NCBI RefSeq assembly: GCF_000380125.1
Contig: NZ_KB904584.1
Span: forward strand, 62,001-126,000
Origin: Streptococcus ovis DSM 16829
GTDB lineage: Bacteria; Bacillota; Bacilli; Lactobacillales; Streptococcaceae
Length of the DNA: 64,000 bases
Direction of reading: 5' to 3'
Shown here: piece after piece, positions 10,051 to 18,973 of the stretch
Layout of the letters: each line of letters begins with the position of its first letter
Numbering within the stretch: position 1 is the first letter of the stretch
Position numbers and translations under genes: made by a program
The notes under the pieces: generated by a model
The model's database searches: none
What the model saw: only the letters and a program-made list of their open reading frames with translations
Told to the model about the DNA's origin: nothing

Positions 10051-10724
10051 TTTATTGTGTGGAAGATGACGATTCCATCCGGGAATTGATGCTCTATACC
10101 CTTCGGACGACAGGGTTTGAGGCGCGTGGGTTTGCGGATGCGGAGACTTTCTGGGAAGCTGTAACGGAAGAACCAGCTGAATTAGTGGTGCTGGATATCA
10201 TGCTACCGGGTGAGGACGGATTGAGTCTGTTGGCGCGTTTGCGAGCGGACCATCGGACGACCGAGATTCCCATCATCATGGCGACAGCCAAGGGAACGGA
10301 GTATGACAAGGTAAAAGGACTTGATTTGGGGGCAGATGACTATCTGGTGAAGCCGTTTGGTATGATGGAGATGGTGTCTCGTATCAAGGCTGTTTTGCGC
10401 CGGTCTCGTAAGAATACGGACACACAAGTCGTGCATTTTGGAGAATTGACCTTGGATCCAGAAAGTTACACGGTTCGCAATCGGATAGAGAAGGTTACGT
10501 TGACCTTGAAGGAGTTCGAACTCCTGTCTTTGCTCATGACTCATCCAGACCGTGTTTTTACCCGACAAGAGTTGCTGGACCGTATCTGGGGCACGCAGTT
10601 TTTCGGTGAAACACGGACCGTAGATGTCCATATTGGAACACTGCGGACCAAGCTGGGAAACTGTGGGGATTACATCCAAACCGTTCGAGGTGTTGGATAT
10701 CGGATGGAGGAACGTCATGATTAA
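10047..10724 (+). CDS. pnpR: Phosphate two-component response regulator (PnpR/PhoP type)
   Basis: 225-residue OmpR/PhoB-family regulator: receiver domain with acidic pocket EDDD at 6-9, phospho-acceptor Asp50 in LVVLDIMLPGEDG and the conserved VKPF lysine, then a winged helix with TRQELLDRIWG and a C-terminal RGVGYRME. Start taken at 10047, overlapping phoU by four bases. Its place in the pst operon, and the repeats before pstS, make phosphate sensing the likely role. In S. pneumoniae pnpRS precede pstS; here they come last. Confidence 0.93.
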   Translation: MIYCVEDDDSIRELMLYTLRTTGFEARGFADAETFWEAVTEEPAELVVLDIMLPGEDGLSLLARLRADHRTTEIPIIMATAKGTEYDKVKGLDLGADDYLVKPFGMMEMVSRIKAVLRRSRKNTDTQVVHFGELTLDPESYTVRNRIEKVTLTLKEFELLSLLMTHPDRVFTRQELLDRIWGTQFFGETRTVDVHIGTLRTKLGNCGDYIQTVRGVGYRMEERHD

Positions 10725-12369
10725 ACGAATCTTTCGATCAACCCTATTGTCTAGTTTAGGTGTCTTTTTAGCTGGGCTTCTATTGACGGTGGGAATTGTG
10801 TATCGTTATTTTACAGATGTTCAGCTAGAGCAATTGGAAACTCAAACAGCTTTGGCTGCACAAGGGATTTCCTTTGAAGGACGAGAATATTTTGATGGCT
10901 TGAAGACGTCTAATGTCCGCATCACTTGGGTGGATAATGTGGGCTCTGTCCTCTATGATACCAAATCAGATCCTGCTAAAATGGAAAACCACGGAAGCCG
11001 AGAAGAAATCAAGGAAGCCTTGGCAAATGGGTATGGGGAGAGTGTTCGATATTCTTCGACTCTTACTCAGACGTCTATCTATACAGCACAACGTTTGGAC
11101 AATGGCACTATTGTCCGCCTGTCGGTGACCCAACACAGCATTCTCTTGCTATTATTTGGCTTGTTACCACAAATTGTCCTGATTACTCTTCTAGCGACTC
11201 TTCTCTCAGTTTGGGTAGCTCGTTATACAGCTAGGCGCATTGTCTGGCCATTGAATAATCTGGATTTAGATAATCCACTTGACAATGCTGCTTATGAAGA
11301 ATTGTCTCCTCTTCTCAGAAGGATTGATCACCATCAGAAGGAAATTGTAGCTCAAAGTCAGTTATTGACGCAGAAGAAGGGGGAATTTGACACCATCATC
11401 TCCAAAATTCGTGAGGGGATGGTTCTTCTGGATAATGAACGTCAGATTATCAGTATCAATGCCGCTGCTCAGCAATTATTCCAAACAGATGCATCAAGTA
11501 TTGGAAAGGACATTTTAGAAGTTGTTCGTGACCTTGATTTCCATCAATTGGTAGAAATGGGTCTTTCAGGTCAAAAATGCGAGGGGATGTTGACAATCGA
11601 AGCAGCGACCTACCGCGTTTTAATTCGTCCGACTTTTGCAGATGATGCGGTGACTGGACTTGTTGTTCTGCTCTTTGATGTGACCGAGCAGTGGCAGGCA
11701 GACCAGTTGAGACGGGAATTTACGGCTAATGTTTCACATGAACTCAAAACCCCTCTTCATATTATTTCTGGCTATTCTGAAATGCTGAAAAATCAGTTGG
11801 TACCAGCTGAAGATGTTGAAACATTTGCTGAAAAAATTTACAATGAATCGCAGCGAATGGTGCAGTTGATTGAGGATGTCATCCACATTTCCCATCTGGA
11901 TGAATCCCCTGAGATGCAGATAGAAGAAGTTGAACTGTATCAGCTGACCAGAGCCTGCTTGGATCGCCTATCAAGTAAGGCCAGTCAAAAAGAGGTCAAA
12001 CTTCATCTGAAGGGTGAGCCTGTTTCTATTAAGGGAAATCCAGCTCTCCTCTCCTCTGCCATCTACAATCTCTGTGACAATGCCATTACCTATAATCATG
12101 AAAATGGCGATGTCTTTGTGACCCTGGCTTCTCAAGGACAAGAAGCCACTCTTACTATTCAAGATACAGGAATTGGGATTCCAAAGGGGGAAGAGGAACG
12201 AATCTTTGAACGCTTTTACCGAGTGGACAAGAGCCGGTCTAAGAAAGTCGGTGGGACAGGTCTTGGTCTATCCATCGTCAAACACGCCCTCAAATGTCAC
12301 AACGCTAGTATCCATGTGGATAGTCAACTGGGTCAGGGAACAACCATGACCGTGACCTTTAAGCAATAA
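10717..12369 (+). CDS. pnpS: Phosphate two-component sensor histidine kinase (PnpS/PhoR type)
   Basis: 550 residues: transmembrane helix near 10-31, extracellular domain, second helix near 145-168, PAS region near 220-320, dimerisation domain with phospho-acceptor His341 in NVSHELKTPL, and ATPase domain with NLCDNAITYNHENG (N box), DTGIGIP (G1) and GGTGLGLSIVKH (G2). Start chosen where it overlaps pnpR by eight bases. Closes the operon before the terminator at 12377. Confidence 0.94.
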   Translation: MIKRIFRSTLLSSLGVFLAGLLLTVGIVYRYFTDVQLEQLETQTALAAQGISFEGREYFDGLKTSNVRITWVDNVGSVLYDTKSDPAKMENHGSREEIKEALANGYGESVRYSSTLTQTSIYTAQRLDNGTIVRLSVTQHSILLLLFGLLPQIVLITLLATLLSVWVARYTARRIVWPLNNLDLDNPLDNAAYEELSPLLRRIDHHQKEIVAQSQLLTQKKGEFDTIISKIREGMVLLDNERQIISINAAAQQLFQTDASSIGKDILEVVRDLDFHQLVEMGLSGQKCEGMLTIEAATYRVLIRPTFADDAVTGLVVLLFDVTEQWQADQLRREFTANVSHELKTPLHIISGYSEMLKNQLVPAEDVETFAEKIYNESQRMVQLIEDVIHISHLDESPEMQIEEVELYQLTRACLDRLSSKASQKEVKLHLKGEPVSIKGNPALLSSAIYNLCDNAITYNHENGDVFVTLASQGQEATLTIQDTGIGIPKGEEERIFERFYRVDKSRSKKVGGTGLGLSIVKHALKCHNASIHVDSQLGQGTTMTVTFKQ

Positions 12370-12376
12370 GCAAACG

Positions 12377-12405
12377 AAAAATCCGAGATATTCTCGGATT
12401 TTTTC
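12377..12405 (+). terminator. Terminator of the pst-pnp operon
   Basis: AAAATCCGAGA pairs with TCTCGGATTTT around a short loop, then TTTT. The inverted sequence could also serve the convergent ABC genes. Confidence 0.88.
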
Positions 12406-12416
12406 TGTTATTATGA

Positions 12417-14033
12417 TTAGGATTTTAAGACAAAGGTTTTGGGAGCCTGCTTGAGGAGGATAAGATAACCCACACCAACATATAAGAGAAGTGCGCCTGA
12501 GATGATATAGGCATAATGGAGGCTATCCACATCTAGTTGAGAAGAAAGATAGGCGGCCCAATAGGTTGCCCCACTCAAAATTTTATAGAGAGGGTTAACC
12601 ACTTCCATGTCCTTTGTAAAAGGTTGGAGGACATAGTAGATAAAGAGGTCGTGGAAGGAAAGCAGGGCTGTTAAACTGCTCAACAGTAGGGCTAGGGTTA
12701 AAATCACTCCAAGTGAATAACCGAAGTGTCCCCAAGTTAGTAGGGTCAGAAAAATCCCGATGGCAAAGCAGGAATTGTATTTGACGCTTTGGAGAAAACG
12801 ATAGTTGAAACCAGAGATGATATTGCCACTTTCACGATAGAAAGGATAATGGAGCATGGCAATGTCACAATTAACAAAGACCATTTGAGCCAAGGCCTTT
12901 CCCAAAGAGAAGAGATACATGACCATAAAGAGGAAGGGCATGATCGAAATCAAATGTTTGTCTTTTAAGGGGCCCATGCCAAAGTGTAAGAAAATCCTTA
13001 CCGCTACAGCAATCACTGCCAAAATCCCTAGTCTAAAGAGCAATTTCTTTTGTAGAATGGTTCGATATCGCTGAAACAGCAGAGCGTTGAGATAGGCCAT
13101 GCCAGTCAGATGAGAGAGGTCTTTTTCTTCGCCAAGCCTCAATTTCTTCTGCATATCCAGTCCCTGGCGAGTATACTCGTTATTTTTGTTAATGGTTTCT
13201 AAGACTTTGTCATCTGCTAATGAGTCCTCAAAAGACTTTGATAAAAAACCGTCCGTTGCTTGAAAGTGTAGAAGGTATCTAAGACTAACGATGAAGAGAC
13301 CTATCCAAAGAAGGAGCAAAACAAGAAAGAAATCCGCTGTGAAAATTTTATAAAAGAAGAAACTCAATCCAAAGCCAAGGATGGCTAATCCAGTAACAGC
13401 GTAGGTAACGTAGTTGCTGATTTTCTTGGGGATATGGTAGATAAAACAAATACGAATAAGGCTGGCACCACCCAGTCGCAGTGCTGGAATCGTCAGAAGA
13501 CCAGCTGGTAATAAAAACCACTGTTTACTGAGCCAAGTAAAAACAAGCAGTGCTGGGAGATAATACAAACTGGTTAATAATGGCTCAACAAAGAGTTCTG
13601 AATGGACAAATTGTCGACGAGACAGGCCGAAATTTTGTAAAAAATCACGATCTGTTTTTAAAATACTGCTAGAAAAACCATTATTCCAATGAAGAATCAC
13701 TCCTGCTAAGAGTATCCAAAAAATGAGGGCGAGTGGCCATGCCTGAGGGTCTAAGGTAAAACCTGGCTCTCCTGTTTTTATGAAGTGGATACCAACGATA
13801 GCCAGGGCTAAATAGAGCCCCAGCCAGAAAAACTTAGCAAAAATCTGTATCGGAACCGCAAGAATACTAAAAATGAGAAAGAGAGCATACTTAAGGGAGA
13901 CATTTCTGTAAATGGCTTCTGGAATTTTTTTACCAATGAAAGGAATACGTCGTAGATAATAAAAGAGTCCATTGACAGCCACATGGGTATGGTAGCGTTT
14001 TTTGTACCAAGTGATTTGAAAGATTTTTTTCAT
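12417..14033 (-). CDS. ABC exporter membrane protein (EcsB-like, uncertain)
   Basis: 538-residue integral membrane protein with roughly ten or more hydrophobic helices from about residue 45 to the C-terminus and a basic N-terminus. It begins nine bases after the stop of the upstream ATPase gene, so the two form an exporter. Placement near EcsB or other ABC-2 permeases is a tentative reading; no substrate can be named. It converges on the pst operon. Confidence 0.65.
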   Translation of the reverse strand: MKKIFQITWYKKRYHTHVAVNGLFYYLRRIPFIGKKIPEAIYRNVSLKYALFLIFSILAVPIQIFAKFFWLGLYLALAIVGIHFIKTGEPGFTLDPQAWPLALIFWILLAGVILHWNNGFSSSILKTDRDFLQNFGLSRRQFVHSELFVEPLLTSLYYLPALLVFTWLSKQWFLLPAGLLTIPALRLGGASLIRICFIYHIPKKISNYVTYAVTGLAILGFGLSFFFYKIFTADFFLVLLLLWIGLFIVSLRYLLHFQATDGFLSKSFEDSLADDKVLETINKNNEYTRQGLDMQKKLRLGEEKDLSHLTGMAYLNALLFQRYRTILQKKLLFRLGILAVIAVAVRIFLHFGMGPLKDKHLISIMPFLFMVMYLFSLGKALAQMVFVNCDIAMLHYPFYRESGNIISGFNYRFLQSVKYNSCFAIGIFLTLLTWGHFGYSLGVILTLALLLSSLTALLSFHDLFIYYVLQPFTKDMEVVNPLYKILSGATYWAAYLSSQLDVDSLHYAYIISGALLLYVGVGYLILLKQAPKTFVLKS

Positions 14034-14042
14034 CTCCGTCTC

Positions 14043-14741
14043 CTATTCTTCTGTCAGAAGATCCACGATTTCTTGCTCGAAGTCTGCATCATGGAGTTTT
14101 TCAGCTGGAATACTTTGGAACGTCTGGTGATGTAGCAGGACAATCTCATCGCACAAGTCCTGAGCTAATTGTAAAACGTGGGTAGAAAAGATGACGATAG
14201 AGTCTTTCTTGGCTTGCCGAATCAACTGTTTAAACTCATGGGCGGCAACCGGATCAAAGGAGGTCAAAGGTTCATCCAATAATAGAACAGGAGGCTGGAC
14301 GACAAGGGACAAGAGCATTTGTACCTTGTTTTGCATTCCGTGTGAAAAATCTTTGAGCAGACGATGCTGGTCGACAGAGTCAATCCCTACCATATGGAGC
14401 CAGTCTTCTGGGCGGCGGGCGTCTTTCAGATGCTCTTTGTGAATATCCATGTAAAAACGGATAAATTCATAGGCAGTCATAAAGGCTGGTAACTGTGGAG
14501 TAGTTTGGGTAAAGCCAATTTCAGTATTATCATAGGATCGAAGAACATCGTTTTCCATAAAGGAAATCTGCCCACCATCTAACTGTATATTGCGAGCAAT
14601 GCAGTTGAAAAAGGTGGTTTTTCCAGCTCCATTTCGCCCAAGGAGACCATAAATTTTTCCTGTTTCAAAAGTAAAGGAAGCATCTTTCAAGATAACCTTG
14701 TGGTCAAATTGTTTGGAAATGTTATCAATCTGTAATTTCAT
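14043..14741 (-). CDS. ABC transporter ATP-binding protein
   Basis: 232-residue ATPase: Walker A GRNGAGKT near residue 36, a degenerate signature FSHGMQNKV near 137 and Walker B PVLLLDEPLTSFDP near 158, then the H-loop FSTHVL. Start at 14741 follows AGGAGAGGGCTG; an earlier in-frame start reads through the promoter. Family is ABC-2/drug or lantibiotic exporter type; substrate unknown. Preceded by a perfect palindrome. Confidence 0.88.
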   Translation of the reverse strand: MKLQIDNISKQFDHKVILKDASFTFETGKIYGLLGRNGAGKTTFFNCIARNIQLDGGQISFMENDVLRSYDNTEIGFTQTTPQLPAFMTAYEFIRFYMDIHKEHLKDARRPEDWLHMVGIDSVDQHRLLKDFSHGMQNKVQMLLSLVVQPPVLLLDEPLTSFDPVAAHEFKQLIRQAKKDSIVIFSTHVLQLAQDLCDEIVLLHHQTFQSIPAEKLHDADFEQEIVDLLTEE

Positions 14742-14760
14742 CAGCCCTCTCCTATCTTTT

Positions 14761-14780
14761 TGTATTATAATTATAATACA
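14761..14780 (-). promoter_or_regulatory. 20-bp perfect palindrome upstream of the ABC exporter
   Basis: TGTATTATAA followed by its exact reverse complement TTATAATACA, 20 bases upstream of the ATPase start. It contains a TATAAT on either strand, so a bound repressor would cover the -10. Shape and TGTA...TACA ends resemble GntR (YtrA) operators, but no regulator gene is adjacent. Confidence 0.6.
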
Positions 14781-14925
14781 AAATATTCCTGAAAAATTCA
14801 ACTCTTCCTACAAGAATTTCCCTATTTTTGAACGTCATTTTCCAGCTTATGAGGTGCTTGTGTTACAATAAATAGATAAGAAAAAGGGTATGGTAATAGG
14901 GAACTTGCCCAGATAGGAGGAATTT

Positions 14926-15963
14926 ATGTCTCAATTATTGTCTCCTGTTCGGATTGCAGGACTAGAATTAAAAAATCGGGTGGTCATGCCACCCATGTGT
15001 ATGTATGAGGTCAAAAAAGAAGATGGCAAGGTCACTCCTTTTCATCAGGCTCATTATGGGGCTCGTGCAATTGGTCAGGTGGGACTCATCATCTTAGAAG
15101 CGACAGCTGTTGAGCCTGACGGGCGTTTGACCAAAAATGACCTCGGCTTATGGGAAGATGAGCAGGTAGTAGGGATGAAATCTCTGGTTGACAATTTGCA
15201 TAGTTTAGGAACTAAGGTAGGGGTACAACTCTGTCATGCTGGCCGAAAGGCAAAGGATGCTGTAGACCTTATCGCACCAAGTCCACTGGCTTATGATGAG
15301 GTATTTGGCCAACCTCGTGAGATGACAATAGAAGATATCCAGCGCGTGCAGGATTCTTTTGTTGCAGCAGCCAAGCGTGCGGAGGAAGCTGGTTTTGACT
15401 TGATTGAGTTACATGGTGCGCATGGTTATCTCATTAATCAGTTTTTAGAACCTCTAACAAATCAGCGGACAGATGCTTATGGTGGTTCTCTGGACAATCG
15501 TTACCGTTTTGTAGGGGAATTGCTTCCGCGCTTAAAAGAGGTTTTTTCAGGGGCAATCTGGGTTCGTCTATCCATGACAGCCTATGATGAGACAGGTGTG
15601 GAAAATACGCTCGAAGACTGGCAGACCCTCGGCTCCTGGCTAGAAAGAGACGGTGCAGATGCTCTGGACATTTCAACAGGTGGACTTCTGGCAGTCCGTC
15701 CTAATATTCCAATTTATGGTAGCTACCAAGCGCCTTTCACCGCTAAAATGAAAGAAGCTGTAAGCATCCCATGTACGGCAGTTGGTCTCATCAATGAGCC
15801 AGCTCTAGCTGAGCACCTGCTGCAAACAGGACAAGCAGATTTGATTGAGGTCGGACGTAGTCTTATTCGGAATGTCAACTGGTTGGCAGATGCAGCAGAA
15901 ACTCTCCACGATCATGATTTTAAGGTCTATAATGATTCTTACCAACGTGGGCAGGTCAGATAA
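14926..15963 (+). CDS. namA: NADPH dehydrogenase NamA (old yellow enzyme family)
   Basis: 345-residue FMN-dependent ene-reductase of the YqjM/NamA class, cytoplasmic, reducing activated alkenes and quinone-like compounds. It has MPPMCMY near residue 22, the redox-tuning Cys and Tyr of this subclass, CHAGRKA near 105, the substrate-binding pair in ELHGAHGYLINQF near 165 and the barrel end DLIEVGRSLI. Good AGGAGG ribosome site; extended -10 TGTTACAAT at about 14872-14879. Confidence 0.92.
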   Translation: MSQLLSPVRIAGLELKNRVVMPPMCMYEVKKEDGKVTPFHQAHYGARAIGQVGLIILEATAVEPDGRLTKNDLGLWEDEQVVGMKSLVDNLHSLGTKVGVQLCHAGRKAKDAVDLIAPSPLAYDEVFGQPREMTIEDIQRVQDSFVAAAKRAEEAGFDLIELHGAHGYLINQFLEPLTNQRTDAYGGSLDNRYRFVGELLPRLKEVFSGAIWVRLSMTAYDETGVENTLEDWQTLGSWLERDGADALDISTGGLLAVRPNIPIYGSYQAPFTAKMKEAVSIPCTAVGLINEPALAEHLLQTGQADLIEVGRSLIRNVNWLADAAETLHDHDFKVYNDSYQRGQVR

Positions 15964-15969
15964 AAAAAT

Positions 15970-16262
15970 AAAGAGGTTGGGACAAAAGTCCCACCTCTTT
16001 TTAGCTAATTTAGATATGACAGTTTGACGCAGTGGTTGGGAGTAACACTCACTGGCTTTGCCAGTTTTAGTGTTACCCCTGCACAACTCATTAGGTGCTT
16101 TAGCACCAATGAGTCACTGCTAATTGGAGGAGCTCATCCTTTGCGTTGCAAGTGATAATGGCCTTCCTCATCAACAGTGCGGAGGTGGGAGTGAACCGGT
16201 CTGGGAGACTATTTCAGGTCGAACGCCTAGAAATAAGAGAGCGGAGAGAAATCGAAATCGTC
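15970..16262 (+). repeat. Dispersed intergenic repeat, copy A
   Basis: A stretch of about 290 bases without a gene. It shares a left part (hairpin, then CAGTGGTTGGGAG, ACTGGCTTTGC, CTGCACA, CCAATGA) and a right part (TCTGGGAGAC...GAACGC..., GGAGAGAAATCGAA) with the reverse complement of 44737-45214. The middles differ. Orientation follows the upstream gene in both cases. A 71-codon open frame here is probably chance. Confidence 0.75.
15971..16002 (+). terminator. Terminator of namA, first module of repeat copy A
   Basis: AAGAGGTTGGGAC, loop AAAA, GTCCCACCTCTT then T. The same hairpin, slightly diverged, follows pepX at 45185-45212 on the other strand. Confidence 0.85.
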
Positions 16263-16284
16263 ATTTTTAACGATTTAACGATAT

Positions 16285-16995
16285 TTATTCCATTCCCTTT
16301 TGCTGTAATTGTGAAAGGGAGTGGATTTGTTGACCATCTGATGAGAAATTACCGTCCTTGAGCCAAGTTTTGAGGGTCTGTTTTCTTGCTGGCCATTCCT
16401 GATCTAAGATAGAGAACCAGTCTGTGTCGCGGCTACGCCCTTTATAAACAGCAGCTTGACGAAAGGTGCCTTCAAAGGTAAAGCCGAGGCGCTCTGCTGC
16501 CTTGCGACTAGGAGCATTGAGATGGTCACATTTCCATTCGTAGCGGCGGTATTGCAAGGTCTCAAAGACATATTTCATCACTAAATACTGGGCTTCAGTG
16601 GCTTGTCGTGTCTGTTGAAGTCGCTCTGAAAAGACCACCCAGCCTATTTCAATAATACGATGCTTCGTATCGATTCGCATGAGGGCAAAGGTTCCGACAG
16701 CTTGATTGGTTTCCTTGTCAATGATGGTTAGGTAATAGGGGTCAAAAGACGCTACCAGTTGAAGTAGAAAAGTATGGAAATCTTCTCGATTTGTGAACGA
16801 ATCAATAGGCAAATAGGTCCAGTGCTGTGGTGCGCTAGTTGGTCCATAATGCTGATAAAGATCTTCTTCATGTGCGAGACTGATTTTCTCAATACGGACA
16901 GTCTGCCCCTCCAAGACGGTAATAGATGGTAAAGCACCTTCTTGAAAATCTGGAAGAGCGTCACCGATTGGTTGCTGAAATTCGTTAAAACGCAT
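16285..16995 (-). CDS. GNAT acetyltransferase, RimJ/RimL type
   Basis: 236 residues. The GNAT fold lies between about residues 30 and 195: QAVGTFALMRID (strands near 97), the acetyl-CoA region ERLQQTRQATEAQYLVMKYVFE near 128 and LNAPSRKAAERLGFTFEGTFRQ near 163, the RimJ/RimL signature. Substrate unknown; many members modify antibiotics or ribosomal proteins. Ribosome site AGAAAGAAG upstream. Next gene upstream on the same strand ends 22 bases away. Confidence 0.85.
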   Translation of the reverse strand: MRFNEFQQPIGDALPDFQEGALPSITVLEGQTVRIEKISLAHEEDLYQHYGPTSAPQHWTYLPIDSFTNREDFHTFLLQLVASFDPYYLTIIDKETNQAVGTFALMRIDTKHRIIEIGWVVFSERLQQTRQATEAQYLVMKYVFETLQYRRYEWKCDHLNAPSRKAAERLGFTFEGTFRQAAVYKGRSRDTDWFSILDQEWPARKQTLKTWLKDGNFSSDGQQIHSLSQLQQKGME

Positions 16996-17016
16996 GATTT
17001 CTTCTTTCTTTACGAT

Positions 17017-18198
<1,182 letters not shown>

Positions 18199-18243
18199 TT
18201 ACCACAAAACGCTCTGTAAAGCCTCTTCAATCCTCCCCTATAT

Positions 18244-18272
18244 TTGACAGTTACTAGGGGTTGTGGTAAGAT
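18244..18272 (+). promoter_or_regulatory. Promoter of the DUF536 gene
   Basis: TTGACA at 18244-18249, 17-base spacer, TAAGAT at 18267-18272; 43 bases upstream of the start codon. Confidence 0.65.
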
Positions 18273-18315
18273 TTTAATGATAAGAATCTAGAAACATCAA
18301 GCGATTGAGGATATT

Positions 18316-18813
18316 ATGGGAATTGAAAAAACAGTCAGCGAACTTGCTGAAATTTTAGGAGTCAGTCGGCAGGCGATGAATAATCGTGTCAAGTCGCTTC
18401 CTGAAGAATTTGTGGAAAAAAATGAAAAAGGCGTGACCGTTGTCAATCGAGCTGGATTGGTTAAGCTGGAAGAAATCTACAAGACAACTATTTTTGAAGA
18501 TGAGCCAGTCAGCGAAGAAGTGAAACAGCGCGAATTGATGGAAATCTTGGTCGATGAGAAGAATGCTGAAATCTTGCGTCTTTATAATCAGCTAAAGGCT
18601 AAAGACAAGCAGTTAGCTGAAAAAGATGAGCAATTACGCGTGAAGGATGTTCAAATCTCTGAGAAGGACAAACAACTGGATCAGCAACAACAGTTGACTT
18701 TAAAGGCGATGGCAGACAAGGAAACATTGAAATTAGAATTAGATCAAGCCAAGGCAGAGGCAGAAGAAGTACAGCAGAACAAGGGCTTCTTTGCGCGATT
18801 GTTTGGAAAATAA
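18316..18813 (+). CDS. DUF536-type HTH and coiled-coil protein
   Basis: 165 residues. An N-terminal helix-turn-helix (VSELAEILGVSRQAMNNRVKSL, residues 7-28) is followed by a linker and a long coiled coil from about 85 to 155 with repeats KDKQLAEKDEQLRVKD and EKDKQLDQQQQ. The C-terminus ends GFFARLFGK, a basic amphipathic tip seen in DUF536 proteins. DNA binding is likely; cellular role unknown. Confidence 0.75.
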   Translation: MGIEKTVSELAEILGVSRQAMNNRVKSLPEEFVEKNEKGVTVVNRAGLVKLEEIYKTTIFEDEPVSEEVKQRELMEILVDEKNAEILRLYNQLKAKDKQLAEKDEQLRVKDVQISEKDKQLDQQQQLTLKAMADKETLKLELDQAKAEAEEVQQNKGFFARLFGK

Positions 18814-18820
18814 GAACTAG

Positions 18821-18850
18821 AAAGGCTGGGGGTCATTCCCCAGTCTTTTG
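18821..18850 (+). terminator. Terminator of the DUF536 gene
   Basis: AAAGGCTGGGG...CCCCAGTCTTTT hairpin, nine or more pairs with a short loop. Confidence 0.8.
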
Positions 18851-18973
18851 TTATTGCACCAGCCAAAGGGAATATCAGCCCAATCAACGGGCATAATAAT
18901 CCAAGAGAAATTGGGCACAAATCAAGTAGAAAAAGACAATGAAAAGGGTTACAATAAGCATAAGGAGACAAAT

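Noticed and set aside
16146-16361. A 71-codon open frame downstream of namA
   Set aside because: It lies within the dispersed repeat, overlaps the acetyltransferase 3' end and has no family or ribosome site support.
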